From Halalkalibacter sp. APA_J-10(15) (GTDB lineage: Bacteria > Bacillota > Bacilli > Bacillales > Bacillaceae_D): a DNA stretch of 64,000 nucleotides. This document shows positions 28,495 to 38,074 of this stretch, piece after piece. The DNA lies in assembly GCF_023017105.1 (NCBI RefSeq), contig NZ_JALKEV010000006.1:124001-188000 (forward strand), written 5' to 3'. Every line of letters begins with the position of its first letter. Position 1 is the first letter of the stretch. A program made the position numbers and the translations under genes. Under the pieces are notes generated by a model. That model did no database searches, was not told where the DNA came from, and saw only the letters and a list, made by a program, of their open reading frames with translations.

Positions 28495-28948
28495 AATCCA
28501 TCAATATGTTCTCTTGCCTCGAGAACATTTCCTTCTCTTCGGCTTCTGTTATATGATCATAACCTAGTAAATGTAGCATACCATGAACCGTTAAAAAACC
28601 GAGCTCTCGTTCAAACGAATGATTGTATTCATCTGCCTGCCTTTGAATATGGGAAACTGAAATAATAATATCACCTAACATATTTGGCAAACCGTCACCT
28701 ATAACACGAACTTCTTCTTCTGATTCTTCATTTAACGCAAAAGAGATCACATCTGTAGGATGGTCCTTATTACGATATTGTGCGTTAATTTGTTGAATTT
28801 GTCCTTCGTCAACAAAAGTAACAGACACTTCAACCTCTCCCTTTACCTGTTCATATTCAACGGTCTTAATTATAATTTGTTCAACAAGGAGTTTATGTGT
28901 TTCCTGTAAAGTATCTGTTTCATCAATAAGGTCAATAATGACACTCAT
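28478..28948 (-). CDS. ybeY: endoribonuclease YbeY
   Basis: YbeY, 156 residues, is a metal-dependent RNase for 16S rRNA 3' maturation and ribosome quality control. The zinc motif HGMLHLLGYDH (HxxxHxxxxxH) is intact, preceded by TDVISFALNEE and MLGDIIISV. The ATG overlaps the pgpH stop codon by four bases. Confidence 0.96.
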   Translation of the reverse strand: MSVIIDLIDETDTLQETHKLLVEQIIIKTVEYEQVKGEVEVSVTFVDEGQIQQINAQYRNKDHPTDVISFALNEESEEEVRVIGDGLPNMLGDIIISVSHIQRQADEYNHSFERELGFLTVHGMLHLLGYDHITEAEEKEMFSRQENILMDYGLTR

Positions 28949-31128
28949 TTTTTATCTCCCTTTCCTTTTATATCTTCGGGGTACTCAATTCGTTGATGAA
29001 ACGTTCCCTTTAACGTTTCACACATTGATCGTGCAACTTGATCCAATTCTTTTAGTGTCAAATCTGACTCATCAAACTGACCATCCTCAAGCTTGTCCCT
29101 AATAATCTTACGTACTAAAGATTCAATTTTATCTAGTGTTGGCTTTTGCATCGAACGAACAGCTGCTTCCACACTGTCTGCAATAGCCACAATAGCTGAT
29201 ACCTTCGTTTGCGGCTTCGGACCTGGATAGCGGAACTGGGATTCAGAAATCTCCTGTTCACTTTCTTGGTTAGCCTTATGATAAAAATACTTCAATAGTG
29301 TTGTTCCATGATGTTGCTCCGCAATATCAATGATTTCCTTAGGCATTTTAAATTCTCTAAGCATTTCCGCTCCATCATAAGGGTGTGCCGTTATAATGGT
29401 TCGACTTAACTGTGGTGATATTTTATCATGCGGATTTTCCATTTTCATTTGATTTTCGATAAAGAAATGAGGACGCTTCGTCTTACCTAAATCATGATAA
29501 TAAGAAGCGACACGTGCTAGTAAACCATTTTCACCAATTACCTCACAAGCACCCTCTGATAAGTTTCCAACGACCACACTATGGTGGTACGTACCTGGAG
29601 CTTCGACTAAAATTTTTCTCAGCAGTGGATGATTCGGGCTCGACAATTCTATTAGTCGTGTAGACGATAGTATTCCAAACCCTGCTTCTAAAAACGGTAA
29701 CAATCCAATCGTTAAAACAGATGCAACAAAACCTGATAAAAAGGCAAAGCCAAGATGCATGCCCAACTCAATCCAAGAAGGTTGAACAGATTTTAAGAAG
29801 AGCAATGTCACGACAACGACGATGTTAATACCTGAGACGAACAAGCCTGCACGGAGTATTCGAGATACTCGATTCGACTTTTCGAGGAAATAAGCGCCTG
29901 CAAATCCACTAAACAGCATATAAAATCCATATGTGAAATTAAATGTACCTACCGTATCATTATTAAAAAAGACACTGCCCATTATCGCGAATATGACACT
30001 TGTAAATAAAGCAATTCGAGTATGAATCAATAGCGTAATCAGCATCGCTCCAAGTGAAACAGGTACAGCATATGCTAATCCGATAATTCCTATGACTTCT
30101 AATAAACTAACGACTTTCATTAAAATAACCGTAATTAAGAAAATGATAATAAACATGAGTAAATGGCTATTATTCGTTTGAACAGACGTCTTAGCTTGGC
30201 TTAAATAGTAAGATAACATCGCCATCATTAACATTATTAACATGGCGAGTCCTATATAAGGTAGAAAATGCACTTGATCATCCAATAAACCAACTATCCG
30301 CAATTGCTCATACACTTCATGGCTGATCATTTCTCCTTCACGAACAAGAAGCTCTCCTTCACGAATAAGAACTGGCTCGACATTTTCAGCAGCCTCCTCA
30401 CGAAGTTGCTGAGTCGCATCAGCGTCATAAATATAATTCGGTATGATCGCAAATTGTGCCACTTCAACCATTGCGTCCAGTAATCGATTACTTACAGTAA
30501 AAATTGCAATTTGGTTCTCAACCTCTCGCTTGGCATCAGATACATCACGCGTCGAGATCGATTCACTCATAATTTCATAAACCGCATTTGTAGTCGATTC
30601 TCGCGCTATTTGCAATTGTGAATCAGTCGCTTGTAAAAAAGTTAATAGTGTATCATCAGAAAGATCATTGCTTGTCCCAGGTGAGAGTACCTCCTTTATA
30701 TACACAAGTCGCTCTTCGAGTAATTCCTCTTCAGTACTTAAGGCAAGTTCATCCTCCTCAAGCTCCTCTTCTTCAAGCTCTTCTTCCTCTTCGTTACGAA
30801 CTTGAGTAATGAGGTCAAATATATCATGCACTTTGCCCACCTGGTTTTCAGCATATTCGCGCTTTAATTCATAAACAGGAGCGATAGAATCTCGTGCTTC
30901 TGCTCGTCTCTCATCTGTTTCAGACCTATGCTCAACTGTAAAGGGCGAACGGATATCACGGTCGGCCATTTCAGAAAGTCGGACATCTAACGTATCATGT
31001 ATAATATTCCCAATCATCAAAAAGTATAAAAGTACGCTAACAATCATGAATAATATAATACGTATGTAACGATGATCCCTTAGGCGTTGCCACCATTTTA
31101 ATTGATCAATCGGTGATTGTTTTTTCAT
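28945..31128 (-). CDS. pgpH: 7TM-HD cyclic-di-AMP phosphodiesterase PgpH
   Basis: A protein of 727 residues. One membrane helix (about 20-45) is followed by a large extracellular domain (about 45-280) whose middle is very acidic (EEEEELEEEELEEDE). Seven membrane helices (about 285-480) precede a cytosolic HD domain with YYHDLGK, HPYDGAEML and AEQHHGTTLL. This is the 7TM-7TMR_HD layout of B. subtilis YqfF/PgpH, which cleaves c-di-AMP. ATG at 31128 has GGGG eight bases upstream and is preferred to the GTG at 31137. It is the first gene of the operon leading to era. Confidence 0.93.
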   Translation of the reverse strand: MKKQSPIDQLKWWQRLRDHRYIRIILFMIVSVLLYFLMIGNIIHDTLDVRLSEMADRDIRSPFTVEHRSETDERRAEARDSIAPVYELKREYAENQVGKVHDIFDLITQVRNEEEEELEEEELEEDELALSTEEELLEERLVYIKEVLSPGTSNDLSDDTLLTFLQATDSQLQIARESTTNAVYEIMSESISTRDVSDAKREVENQIAIFTVSNRLLDAMVEVAQFAIIPNYIYDADATQQLREEAAENVEPVLIREGELLVREGEMISHEVYEQLRIVGLLDDQVHFLPYIGLAMLIMLMMAMLSYYLSQAKTSVQTNNSHLLMFIIIFLITVILMKVVSLLEVIGIIGLAYAVPVSLGAMLITLLIHTRIALFTSVIFAIMGSVFFNNDTVGTFNFTYGFYMLFSGFAGAYFLEKSNRVSRILRAGLFVSGINIVVVVTLLFLKSVQPSWIELGMHLGFAFLSGFVASVLTIGLLPFLEAGFGILSSTRLIELSSPNHPLLRKILVEAPGTYHHSVVVGNLSEGACEVIGENGLLARVASYYHDLGKTKRPHFFIENQMKMENPHDKISPQLSRTIITAHPYDGAEMLREFKMPKEIIDIAEQHHGTTLLKYFYHKANQESEQEISESQFRYPGPKPQTKVSAIVAIADSVEAAVRSMQKPTLDKIESLVRKIIRDKLEDGQFDESDLTLKELDQVARSMCETLKGTFHQRIEYPEDIKGKGDKK

Positions 31129-31236
31129 CAATTTCACCCCAACTTTTTAAGAAAAGCGATCAAAATTGTTTATTCACTAAGCACTGACAGTATTGAAAGA
31201 TCGCAAATGAGTATGATCTATGTACGTTAGTTATAT

Positions 31237-31275
31237 AAAAGTCCTGCCATAATAGCAGCTTATAGCAGGACTTTT
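31237..31275 (-). terminator. terminator after phoH
   Basis: AAAAGTCCTGC (31237-31247) pairs with GCAGGACTTTT (31265-31275) over 11 base pairs. T-tracts flank it, and it lies in the gap downstream of phoH and upstream of pgpH. Confidence 0.85.
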
Positions 31276-31346
31276 GAAATAAAATCAGCGTCACTTATTT
31301 AAATAGATTCCATTACTTTATAGACGTTTCATCAACTAGTATGGTT

Positions 31347-32306
31347 TCATTCATTGTGCTGCTCATAAGCATTTACTATTTGCTGAACAAGCGTATGTCT
31401 AACAACGTCTGCTTGTTGCAAGAAAATAAACCCAATCGAAGAAACATTCTGCAGGATATCCATAGCAACCTTCAAACCTGATTTTTTCCCACGGGGGAGA
31501 TCAACCTGTGTTAAGTCGCCATTAATGACCATTTTCGATCCAAATCCAAGTCGTGTAAGAAACATTTTCATTTGTTCTGGTGTCGTATTTTGGGCTTCAT
31601 CTAAAATAACAAATGCATCATCAAGAGTACGACCTCTCATGTAAGCTAGTGGCGCTACTTCGATCGTTCCTCTTTCCATAAGACGTGTCGTATGCTCTGC
31701 GCCTAATACATCGTGCAATGCATCGTATAACGGTCTCAAATAAGGGTCAACTTTTTCTTTTAAATCCCCTGGTAAGAACCCTAGACTTTCTCCAGCCTCT
31801 ACTGCCGGTCTTGTCAGTACAATTCGTTTCACTTGACCAGCCTTTAACGACGCGACAGCCATTACTACAGCTAAATAAGTCTTTCCTGTTCCAGCAGGAC
31901 CTATTCCAAAAACCATGTCCCGTTGCCTTAATGCTGTTACATAATGGCGCTGCCCTAACGTTTTCGCCATTATTGGTTTACCTTTAATCGTTGTAGCTAC
32001 AGGCTCATCATATAAATCAACCAATTCATCGAGACGATTTGTTTCAGCTAGTTTGATTGCATATACAACATCACGCTCAGAAATCGTAATACCTTTTCGA
32101 ATTAGTTGTGTAAGAGTCATTAATATATGTTGAACGAGCTCACCTTGAGCCTCGTTCCCTGTAACGAGTACTTCTTCACCTCTCGTTACAAGTGTAACAC
32201 CTAATTGCTCCTCAATTCTTTGTAGGTGACGATCATTTGGTCCAATGAGCGCTTGTGTCTCGTTGGCATTTTTGACTTCTAACGTAATTGTTTTCACTTC
32301 TGACAA
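31347..32306 (-). CDS. phoH: PhoH-like ATPase
   Basis: PhoH, 319 residues, is a P-loop ATPase. It has GIGPAGTGKTYLA (Walker A), FVILDEAQNTTPEQMKMFLTRLG (Walker B and sensor region) and an N-terminal KH-like part. The likely start is TTG at 32306 (LSEVKTITLEV). GGAG lies ten bases upstream, whereas the TTG at 32315 overlaps the ribosome site, and the resulting length fits the family. It sits between yqfD and the pgpH operon as in B. subtilis. An RNA-related role is suspected for the family but not settled. Confidence 0.92.
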   Translation of the reverse strand: MSEVKTITLEVKNANETQALIGPNDRHLQRIEEQLGVTLVTRGEEVLVTGNEAQGELVQHILMTLTQLIRKGITISERDVVYAIKLAETNRLDELVDLYDEPVATTIKGKPIMAKTLGQRHYVTALRQRDMVFGIGPAGTGKTYLAVVMAVASLKAGQVKRIVLTRPAVEAGESLGFLPGDLKEKVDPYLRPLYDALHDVLGAEHTTRLMERGTIEVAPLAYMRGRTLDDAFVILDEAQNTTPEQMKMFLTRLGFGSKMVINGDLTQVDLPRGKKSGLKVAMDILQNVSSIGFIFLQQADVVRHTLVQQIVNAYEQHNE

Positions 32307-32311
32307 TAGAC

Positions 32312-33505
32312 TCAATCTCCTTGAATAATCGGCTGCTCCGATGTAATATCTTCTATTACTTGGTAATGTATTTGTAACTTTACTTTACCATTCTCAAGTG
32401 CTTCGTGCAAAACTTTTTCTCCAATCACTTCGGCATCATTCGGCAAATGTTGTATAAGTTCTGCTTTCGCTCTTTTTTTTGCAGCAGCAATTGCTTCGTC
32501 TTTTGTATATGTCCGTTCATAATCGACTGATTCATAATAAGTTACACGTTCATATGAAATCGGCAATGTCCATTGAAAAAAGCGAATTGGTTTCACATGG
32601 TTATCCTGTTCTACTTGCTCAAATGAATGCTTCCCAAACCCCCAAATAGGTAATGATATTCCACCAATCTCCAAATGATGTTTAACCTTTCGCTCCCCAC
32701 TTAATGTTGTAAACAACGCTTCTAATGGTACTTCCACCTCGGACTTGTACCAAATCTCACCCAATATTACCGCTTGTGCAGCGACAATCTTCTGTTCTTC
32801 TTCACCCTCTTTACCGATGTATCCTGATACTAAAAGGTCTCCTTCACGAACAAAATCATTTATTTTCACTACTGATTGTCCATGTTCAACAAAAACTTTA
32901 TTAATAATGGCTTCCTTAGTGGCTACTAAATGGCGCGGACTGTAACGCTCAGCCTCTTCAGGCAATTGCTGTTCAACGACTTCAAATTCATAAGTTGTCC
33001 CTTTTTGCCGTACACCAATCCATGTTGCATCTTCAACTCGTTCACTCACTTCACGTTGTATATACTCTACATTCGGTAATGTAAATTGAAACACACCTCG
33101 TTTCACACCTAGTTCCTGAATCACTTGACGTAATTCATTTTCAACTTTCGGTGAAGCACCCTTCACCTCAATATTCCAAACGACATTAGATAACAGAAGG
33201 ATAAGAACAAAGAAAACAGCTATACCAGCAACAAATCCAAATCTACTTCCCATGCTCTTTAATAGAAATGGCCATCCTCTTCGATGGGTAAACACTATTT
33301 TACACTGAGACTGTCTTAACAATGGCCTTAACCGTTTAACATCCTCTAGATGGAGAGATGCAATAATTGCATCATTATTTACCCTTTTAACATTCCATAT
33401 CGTAATACCTTCATTTATACAATGATTTAATACTTGTTCAACATATCTCCCCGTTACTCGAATGCGAACAACTCCTGAGATATTAGACAGCCATTGATTC
33501 CTCAA
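32312..33505 (-). CDS. yqfD: sporulation protein YqfD
   Basis: YqfD, 397 residues. The N-terminal cytosolic part (about 1-90) has RHR-like basic patches, one membrane helix lies near residues 85-110 (GFVAGIAVFFVLILLLSNVVW), and a large extracytosolic domain follows. The frame is open to 33562, but the TTG at 33505 follows GGAGGGG by six bases and gives LRNQWLSNISG, matching the start and length of B. subtilis YqfD. It is required for normal sporulation and is expressed in the mother cell in B. subtilis. It forms an operon with yqfC. Confidence 0.9.
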   Translation of the reverse strand: MRNQWLSNISGVVRIRVTGRYVEQVLNHCINEGITIWNVKRVNNDAIIASLHLEDVKRLRPLLRQSQCKIVFTHRRGWPFLLKSMGSRFGFVAGIAVFFVLILLLSNVVWNIEVKGASPKVENELRQVIQELGVKRGVFQFTLPNVEYIQREVSERVEDATWIGVRQKGTTYEFEVVEQQLPEEAERYSPRHLVATKEAIINKVFVEHGQSVVKINDFVREGDLLVSGYIGKEGEEEQKIVAAQAVILGEIWYKSEVEVPLEALFTTLSGERKVKHHLEIGGISLPIWGFGKHSFEQVEQDNHVKPIRFFQWTLPISYERVTYYESVDYERTYTKDEAIAAAKKRAKAELIQHLPNDAEVIGEKVLHEALENGKVKLQIHYQVIEDITSEQPIIQGD

Positions 33506-33536
33506 TAATAACCCCTCCTTAACAGTAAAAAATGCC

Positions 33537-33830
33537 TTATGTACTTTTATTCTCATCAACATAAATCACTTGGTCTATTCTTCCTTCTAAAAGCAATTCT
33601 TCTGGCAAGATCGTTTTAATAACAAATTGATCTCCTTTTATCAAAAGCTGACCTTGTTTCAATAACAAACGTAATTCTTGGTTGGAAAATCGTAAAACAC
33701 CTCGATGATTCTCTATATAAATATGAAGTTGGCCAATCATTGTAATCCGCGGCAGGTCCATCATTACATCAGCGGGTAGGCCCATCTTCTTAGTCATCCA
33801 GCTTCGCACTTGTTGACGCCACTTCTTCAT
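33537..33830 (-). CDS. yqfC: sporulation protein YqfC
   Basis: YqfC, 97 residues, has the family core LPRITMIGQLHIYIENHRGV followed by LRFSNQELRLLL and a hydrophobic beta-rich C-terminus. GGGGG lies seven bases before the ATG. It is directly upstream of yqfD, as in other endospore formers, where the pair belongs to the sigma-E mother-cell regulon. The biochemical role is unknown. Confidence 0.9.
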   Translation of the reverse strand: MKKWRQQVRSWMTKKMGLPADVMMDLPRITMIGQLHIYIENHRGVLRFSNQELRLLLKQGQLLIKGDQFVIKTILPEELLLEGRIDQVIYVDENKST

Positions 33831-33870
33831 TTTCAGACCCCCTCTCTCATATCTCTATGATGCAAAACAA

Positions 33871-33919
33871 AAGAGAAGAACTATTCTTGGGATGGTTTTT
33901 CCAAGAGTATTCTTCTCTT
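33871..33919. terminator. long hairpin between yqfB and yqfC
   Basis: AAGAGAAGAA-TCTTGG (33871-33890) and CCAAGA-TTCTTCTCTT (33901-33919) pair with a small internal loop. TTGTTTTG follows on the minus strand. It works with the next hairpin to end the nfeD-floA-yqfB transcript. Confidence 0.7.
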
Positions 33920-34024
33920 AACTCACTTATTTTTCGTTACCGTTTCTTATTTCTATTAGCTGAGTGCAAGGAGACCAATTCGTCTAAACATAGTCAATTA
34001 CGGTTCTATCCTATGTTAAAAAAC

Positions 34025-34062
34025 AACAAAAGAGCACAGAATGAATCCCATGCTCTTTTGTT
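34025..34062 (-). terminator. terminator directly after yqfB
   Basis: An 11-base-pair stem AACAAAAGAGC (34025-34035) / GCTCTTTTGTT (34052-34062) begins four bases after the yqfB stop codon. U-rich sequence lies on the minus-strand 3' side. Confidence 0.8.
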
Positions 34063-34065
34063 TCA

Positions 34066-34608
34066 TTATCCATTTCTTCGATTTCGCACAAATGTTTGAT
34101 GAGGCTGTCTTGCGCGTGGTCGCCCAAGAACCTCAGCCCAAACAACACCCTTCATCGCTTCTTTATTTGAAATTTGATCGAATTGCAAGTTTAATCCATT
34201 CGATTCAGATGCGACAGGTTCTCCAGACTGAGCACTAGAACGTTTTCGAATTTTCTTTAAGCGCTCATCAAGTTTGCGTTTTTTCTCACGCTGTCTTTCT
34301 TGCTCTTGCTTTAGATCTGAATTCTGTTGTTCAACTTCACTTGCTTTTACAGGCTCAGAACCTGGCCATGATGTCTTTTGTTCAAATTCATCTGTGTTAA
34401 AGAGGTCACGCCAATCGATTTGTTTTTCATTGGCCGTTTCAGCTTTTGGCTCTTGCTGCGGTTGTCCAGGAGACGTTTGCTGCCGTTGCCGTTGCTGTTG
34501 CTGTTGCTTCTCATTGTTTTCCTTCGTCATCCGACCAAAAAAGCTAATCAACCCACCTACAATAATAATAAATGGTAGCAAGCTCGAGAATAAATCAAAA
34601 ACATTCAT
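34066..34608 (-). CDS. yqfB: YqfB-like membrane-anchored protein
   Basis: A 180-residue protein. An N-terminal membrane segment (VFDLFSSLLPFIIIVGGLISFFG) is followed by a hydrophilic, Gln- and charge-rich chain (QQQQQRQRQQ; KREKKRKLDERLKKIRKR) and a conserved-looking C-terminal end (AMKGVVWAEVLGRPRARQPH). Operon position after floA matches yqfB. The membrane anchor suggests that it works with FloA flotillin domains, but no direct role can be read from the sequence. Confidence 0.7.
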   Translation of the reverse strand: MNVFDLFSSLLPFIIIVGGLISFFGRMTKENNEKQQQQQRQRQQTSPGQPQQEPKAETANEKQIDWRDLFNTDEFEQKTSWPGSEPVKASEVEQQNSDLKQEQERQREKKRKLDERLKKIRKRSSAQSGEPVASESNGLNLQFDQISNKEAMKGVVWAEVLGRPRARQPHQTFVRNRRNG

Positions 34609-34649
34609 GATGTTCCTCCTTTCCTTTTTTGGGAGGATTACAATTTTTT

Positions 34650-35648
34650 TTAATCTTTGTTTTTATCGTTTGTTTCATCAGAGGCTTTGCTAATTGAATC
34701 ACGCATGTCTGTATCTGCCATTACATTTTGATAGTTCATGTAATCCATGACACCCATATTCCCTTGACGTAATGCCTCTGAAAGCGCCATAGGTACTTCC
34801 GCTTCCGCTTCAACAACCTTCGCACGCATTTCTTCAACACGAGCCTTCATCTCTTGCTCATGAGCAACGGCCATAGCACGACGCTCTTCCGCTTTCGCTT
34901 GAGCAATTTTCTTATCAGCTTCTGCTTGGTCTGTTTGTAATTCTGCCCCAATATTTTTACCGATATCGATATCAGCAATATCAATCGACAGGATTTCAAA
35001 CGCTGTACCAGCGTCAAGCCCTTTACCTAATACTGTTTGTGAGATCATATCTGGATTTTCAAGAACTTTCTTATGGTTATCCGCAGAACCAATTGTCGAA
35101 ACAATCCCTTCACCTACACGGGCAATAACCGTATCTTCTCCAGCACCACCGACTAATCGATCAATGTTTGCACGTACCGTAATACGAGCCTTCGCTTTCA
35201 CTTCAATCCCATCCATCGCTACACCGGCAATAAATGGTGTCTCGATTACTTTCGGGTTAACACTCATTTGAACCGCTTCTAATACATCACGCCCAGCTAA
35301 ATCAATCGCCGCTGCACGCTCAAAGCTAAGATCAATGTTGGCACGTTGCGCCGCGATAAGTGCATTAACAACACGGTCAACATTACCACCAGCTAAGTAG
35401 TGTCCCTCTAACTTTGATGTACTTAAGTCAAGACCTGCCTTAACCGCTTTAATTAATGGATTAACAACGCGTGCTGGAATAACTCGACGTAACCGCATTC
35501 CAACTAATTCAAAAATTCCGATTTTTACCCCAGCTGCTAACGCCGAAATCCAAAGCATGACTGGAACAAACGTAAATAATACAGCTAACAAAATTAAAAT
35601 AATCGCAAGACCAACGAGCACCGTAATATTTCCTGCATCTAATGGCAT
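34650..35648 (-). CDS. floA: flotillin-like protein FloA
   Basis: FloA (YqfA), 332 residues. An N-terminal hairpin membrane segment ([25 protein letters not shown]), the SPFH/flotillin domain and a C-terminal coiled coil rich in Ala and Glu ([22 protein letters not shown]-like, about 230-290) are visible. It organises functional membrane microdomains in Bacillus. It lies between nfeD and yqfB in an operon with a sigma-W-type promoter. GGAGGAATGGAAA precedes the ATG. Confidence 0.95.
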   Translation of the reverse strand: MPLDAGNITVLVGLAIILILLAVLFTFVPVMLWISALAAGVKIGIFELVGMRLRRVIPARVVNPLIKAVKAGLDLSTSKLEGHYLAGGNVDRVVNALIAAQRANIDLSFERAAAIDLAGRDVLEAVQMSVNPKVIETPFIAGVAMDGIEVKAKARITVRANIDRLVGGAGEDTVIARVGEGIVSTIGSADNHKKVLENPDMISQTVLGKGLDAGTAFEILSIDIADIDIGKNIGAELQTDQAEADKKIAQAKAEERRAMAVAHEQEMKARVEEMRAKVVEAEAEVPMALSEALRQGNMGVMDYMNYQNVMADTDMRDSISKASDETNDKNKD

Positions 35649-35668
35649 TTTCCATTCCTCCTATAAAG

Positions 35669-37000
35669 TTATTTACTTTCTCTCACAACAATTCTTGAGC
35701 CTGCCGTATAGACAATCTCAATTTTGCTTCCTTGTTCAATATATCCTCCCTCAGTGACAACGTCAAGTCGTTCATTTTCAAAAACGGCTGAACCCGCAGG
35801 ACGAAGGGGGGTTAATGTTTCACCAATTTGTCCAACTAAGTCTTTTCTCGTTTCATTTGTAATATACCCTTTTTCATTGCTTGTCGAATCAGTTAAGACC
35901 ATTTTCTTCATCGGCCCTCTGAACCCAAAATATTTAAAGATCAACACAGCTGCAACAGCTGTCACAATGATCGCAATCGCAATGTAGATCAACATACTCG
36001 TCATCGAAAATGAAGCTAACAACATTCCACCGATAACTGAGCCAATACCAAGCAAACCAAATATTCCGAATCCAGGTATAAATATTTCAATTAAAATTAA
36101 CGTAAAGCCGACTCCTAATAAGATAAATGATTCCCAGCCAGCAAATCCTGCGATCATATGACCAAAAAAGAAAAGCAATAAAGCTGAGGCACCCATAATG
36201 CCAGGTACGCCAAAGCCAGGTGAGTACAGCTCTAACACAAGTCCTAAACTACCAATAGACAGTAAGATTGGGATGACAATTGGATTTGTCACAAAACGAG
36301 CTAATTGCTCCGCAAAACTAACCTCCATATCTTCTACAATCGCATTGTCTAACCCAATAAACTCCAGTAATTCAGAACGATCACTTGCAATAGCTTCTGC
36401 ATAACCTACTTCTAGCGCTTGATTTGCACCTAATGTTAATAGCTCTCCCTCAGGTGCTCTCACTTCAGGTAAGTCAATATTCCGATCAGCCATAGCTAAC
36501 GCATATATAGGATCACGATCATTTAATTCTGCTGCAGCCTCCATTCGACTCAACCAATAAGACTGTGTCTTTTCATCTGCTGCATTTCCTGCTCCATCAA
36601 TTACAGCAGCCGAGCCCATACTGGCATTAGGGTGCATAACTATTCGGTCTGTATTAAGCGCTATGTAAGCACCTGCTGAAATCGCGTCAGGGTTCACAAA
36701 CGTAGTAATCGGAATATCTGTATCTTGAATCAGCTTCGCAATATTTCCCGCAGCATCCACTGCACCGCCCGGTGTATTCATCTCTAATACGATATGATCT
36801 GCTCCAGCCTCAAAGGCTGCTTCAAATGAACGACTCATAAATGCTTCAAGGCCTCGTTCAACCGCTTGCTCAACAGGAATAAAGAAGACAACTGGACGTC
36901 CTGCTTCCTCATCGTTGCTATGAACAAGAGCTTGCACTGGCATTAAGAAAATAGCCATCATGATACAAACGAACGAAAAACGCAACATGTGCCTTCGCAT
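35669..37000 (-). CDS. nfeD: NfeD-family membrane protease (YqeZ)
   Basis: A long-form NfeD protein, 443 residues. A signal peptide (about 1-25) is followed by a ClpP-like serine protease domain (about 35-220) with EMNTPGGAVDAAGNIAK and the catalytic serine in ISAGAYIAL. Five or so membrane segments (about 240-365) and a C-terminal OB fold (about 375-440) complete it. NfeD proteins partner with flotillins, here FloA directly downstream. AAGGGAGGG precedes the start codon. A sigma-W-like promoter lies just upstream, linking the operon to cell-envelope stress. Confidence 0.93.
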   Translation of the reverse strand: MRRHMLRFSFVCIMMAIFLMPVQALVHSNDEEAGRPVVFFIPVEQAVERGLEAFMSRSFEAAFEAGADHIVLEMNTPGGAVDAAGNIAKLIQDTDIPITTFVNPDAISAGAYIALNTDRIVMHPNASMGSAAVIDGAGNAADEKTQSYWLSRMEAAAELNDRDPIYALAMADRNIDLPEVRAPEGELLTLGANQALEVGYAEAIASDRSELLEFIGLDNAIVEDMEVSFAEQLARFVTNPIVIPILLSIGSLGLVLELYSPGFGVPGIMGASALLLFFFGHMIAGFAGWESFILLGVGFTLILIEIFIPGFGIFGLLGIGSVIGGMLLASFSMTSMLIYIAIAIIVTAVAAVLIFKYFGFRGPMKKMVLTDSTSNEKGYITNETRKDLVGQIGETLTPLRPAGSAVFENERLDVVTEGGYIEQGSKIEIVYTAGSRIVVRESK

Positions 37001-37036
37001 AAATTAAACCCTCCCTTCTTTGATGTCATAATAACG

Positions 37037-37065
37037 TATACGAATACACACTTCCATAGGTTTCA
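37037..37065 (-). promoter_or_regulatory. sigma-W-type promoter of nfeD-floA-yqfB
   Basis: On the minus strand TGAAAC (37060-37065) is followed after 17 bases by CGTATA (37037-37042). This fits the B. subtilis sigma-W consensus TGAAAC-N16/17-CGTA, and the orthologous yqeZ operon is a known sigma-W target. Confidence 0.8.
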
Positions 37066-37157
37066 CAAAAATAATTAATACGATTAAATATTCTCAATTT
37101 TAATTTGTTTCACTGATTATACTTAAAATAACTCAAACGAAATATACACTTATATTA

Positions 37158-37198
37158 AGAAAAAGGTGTCACCAAGCACCTCGGTGACACCTTCTTCT
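37158..37198 (-). terminator. terminator of rpsU-yqeY
   Basis: The 11-base-pair stem AAGGTGTCACC/GGTGACACCTT (37163-37173 with 37183-37193) is followed on the minus strand by TTTCTT. It lies downstream of yqeY. Confidence 0.85.
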
Positions 37199-37258
37199 TA
37201 AGCTCATCATTAATTAGGAGCCTAAAATGTTTTATAAGATAGCCTCTATTGCGTCATG

Positions 37259-37702
37259 TTAAGACAAATGTTGTTGAACTAGACGATTCACAAGGCCACC
37301 ATCAGCTTTCCCTTTAACCTTAGGCATAATGGCTCCCATAACTTTTCCCATATCTGCCTTTGAAGAAGCCCCTACTTCAGCTATCGTATCTTTCACAATA
37401 GTCGAAAGCTCATCTTCTGATAATTGTTCAGGCATATACGCTTCAAGTATGGAAATCTCTGCACGAAGCTTAACAGCTAAATCTTCACGATCTGCTTTTT
37501 CAAACTCATGGAGGGAATCCTTGCGTTGTTTCAGTTCGCGATTCAGCACCGTTAGGCTATCATCATCTGTCAATTCGCGTCCGAGCTTAATTTGCTCATT
37601 CTGTAATGACGATTTCACCATACGGATTACAGAGAGTTTATCTTTTTCTTTGTTCTTCATCGCTGTCTTCATATCTTGATTTAATTGTTCAAGAAGATTC
37701 AA
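37259..37702 (-). CDS. yqeY: GatB/YqeY domain protein
   Basis: YqeY, 147 residues, is a helical domain homologous to the tRNA-binding tail of GatB. Visible blocks are [33 protein letters not shown] and [22 protein letters not shown]. The TTG at 37702 ([12 protein letters not shown]) follows AGAGGTG by six bases and matches the B. subtilis start. The GTG at 37711 would overlap that ribosome site. It is co-transcribed with rpsU directly upstream. A role in tRNA-dependent reactions is assumed from homology only. Confidence 0.9.
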   Translation of the reverse strand: MNLLEQLNQDMKTAMKNKEKDKLSVIRMVKSSLQNEQIKLGRELTDDDSLTVLNRELKQRKDSLHEFEKADREDLAVKLRAEISILEAYMPEQLSEDELSTIVKDTIAEVGASSKADMGKVMGAIMPKVKGKADGGLVNRLVQQHLS

Positions 37703-37716
37703 TGAATACACCTCTC

Positions 37717-37890
37717 TTAGAACTTACGCTTTCTTGCTGCTTCAGATTTCTTCTTGCGTTTTACACTAGGCTTTTCATAGTGCTTACGCTTTTTAACCTC
37801 AGCCAACGTTCCTTCTTTAGAGAGTGATCTCTTGAAGCGACGAAGTGCAGCATCAATCGATTCGTTTTTGCGAACACGAGTCTCTGCCAT
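37717..37890 (-). CDS. rpsU: 30S ribosomal protein S21
   Basis: Ribosomal protein bS21, 57 residues, highly basic, with [20 protein letters not shown] and [23 protein letters not shown] at 37890 (MAETRVRKN) follows GGAGGG by nine bases; the open frame continues to 37914 but without a suitable ribosome site. In Bacillus it influences motility and biofilm formation through ribosome composition. It precedes yqeY, as in B. subtilis. Confidence 0.97.
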   Translation of the reverse strand: MAETRVRKNESIDAALRRFKRSLSKEGTLAEVKKRKHYEKPSVKRKKKSEAARKRKF

Positions 37891-38074
37891 TGTATATCCC
37901 TCCCTCCGAAACAAACCAACATCAACACGTACCTCTTAAGTAGAATGCACGTCTTATAGAATTATAATATATAGCCAACTTTTGGTCAACTCAAACTTTC
38001 CGTGCACAACGTATGAAGATTTTACTGTCATGCTTGTTCATTTTTGTCCATAAGTTGTTAATAGAGGTGATGAC

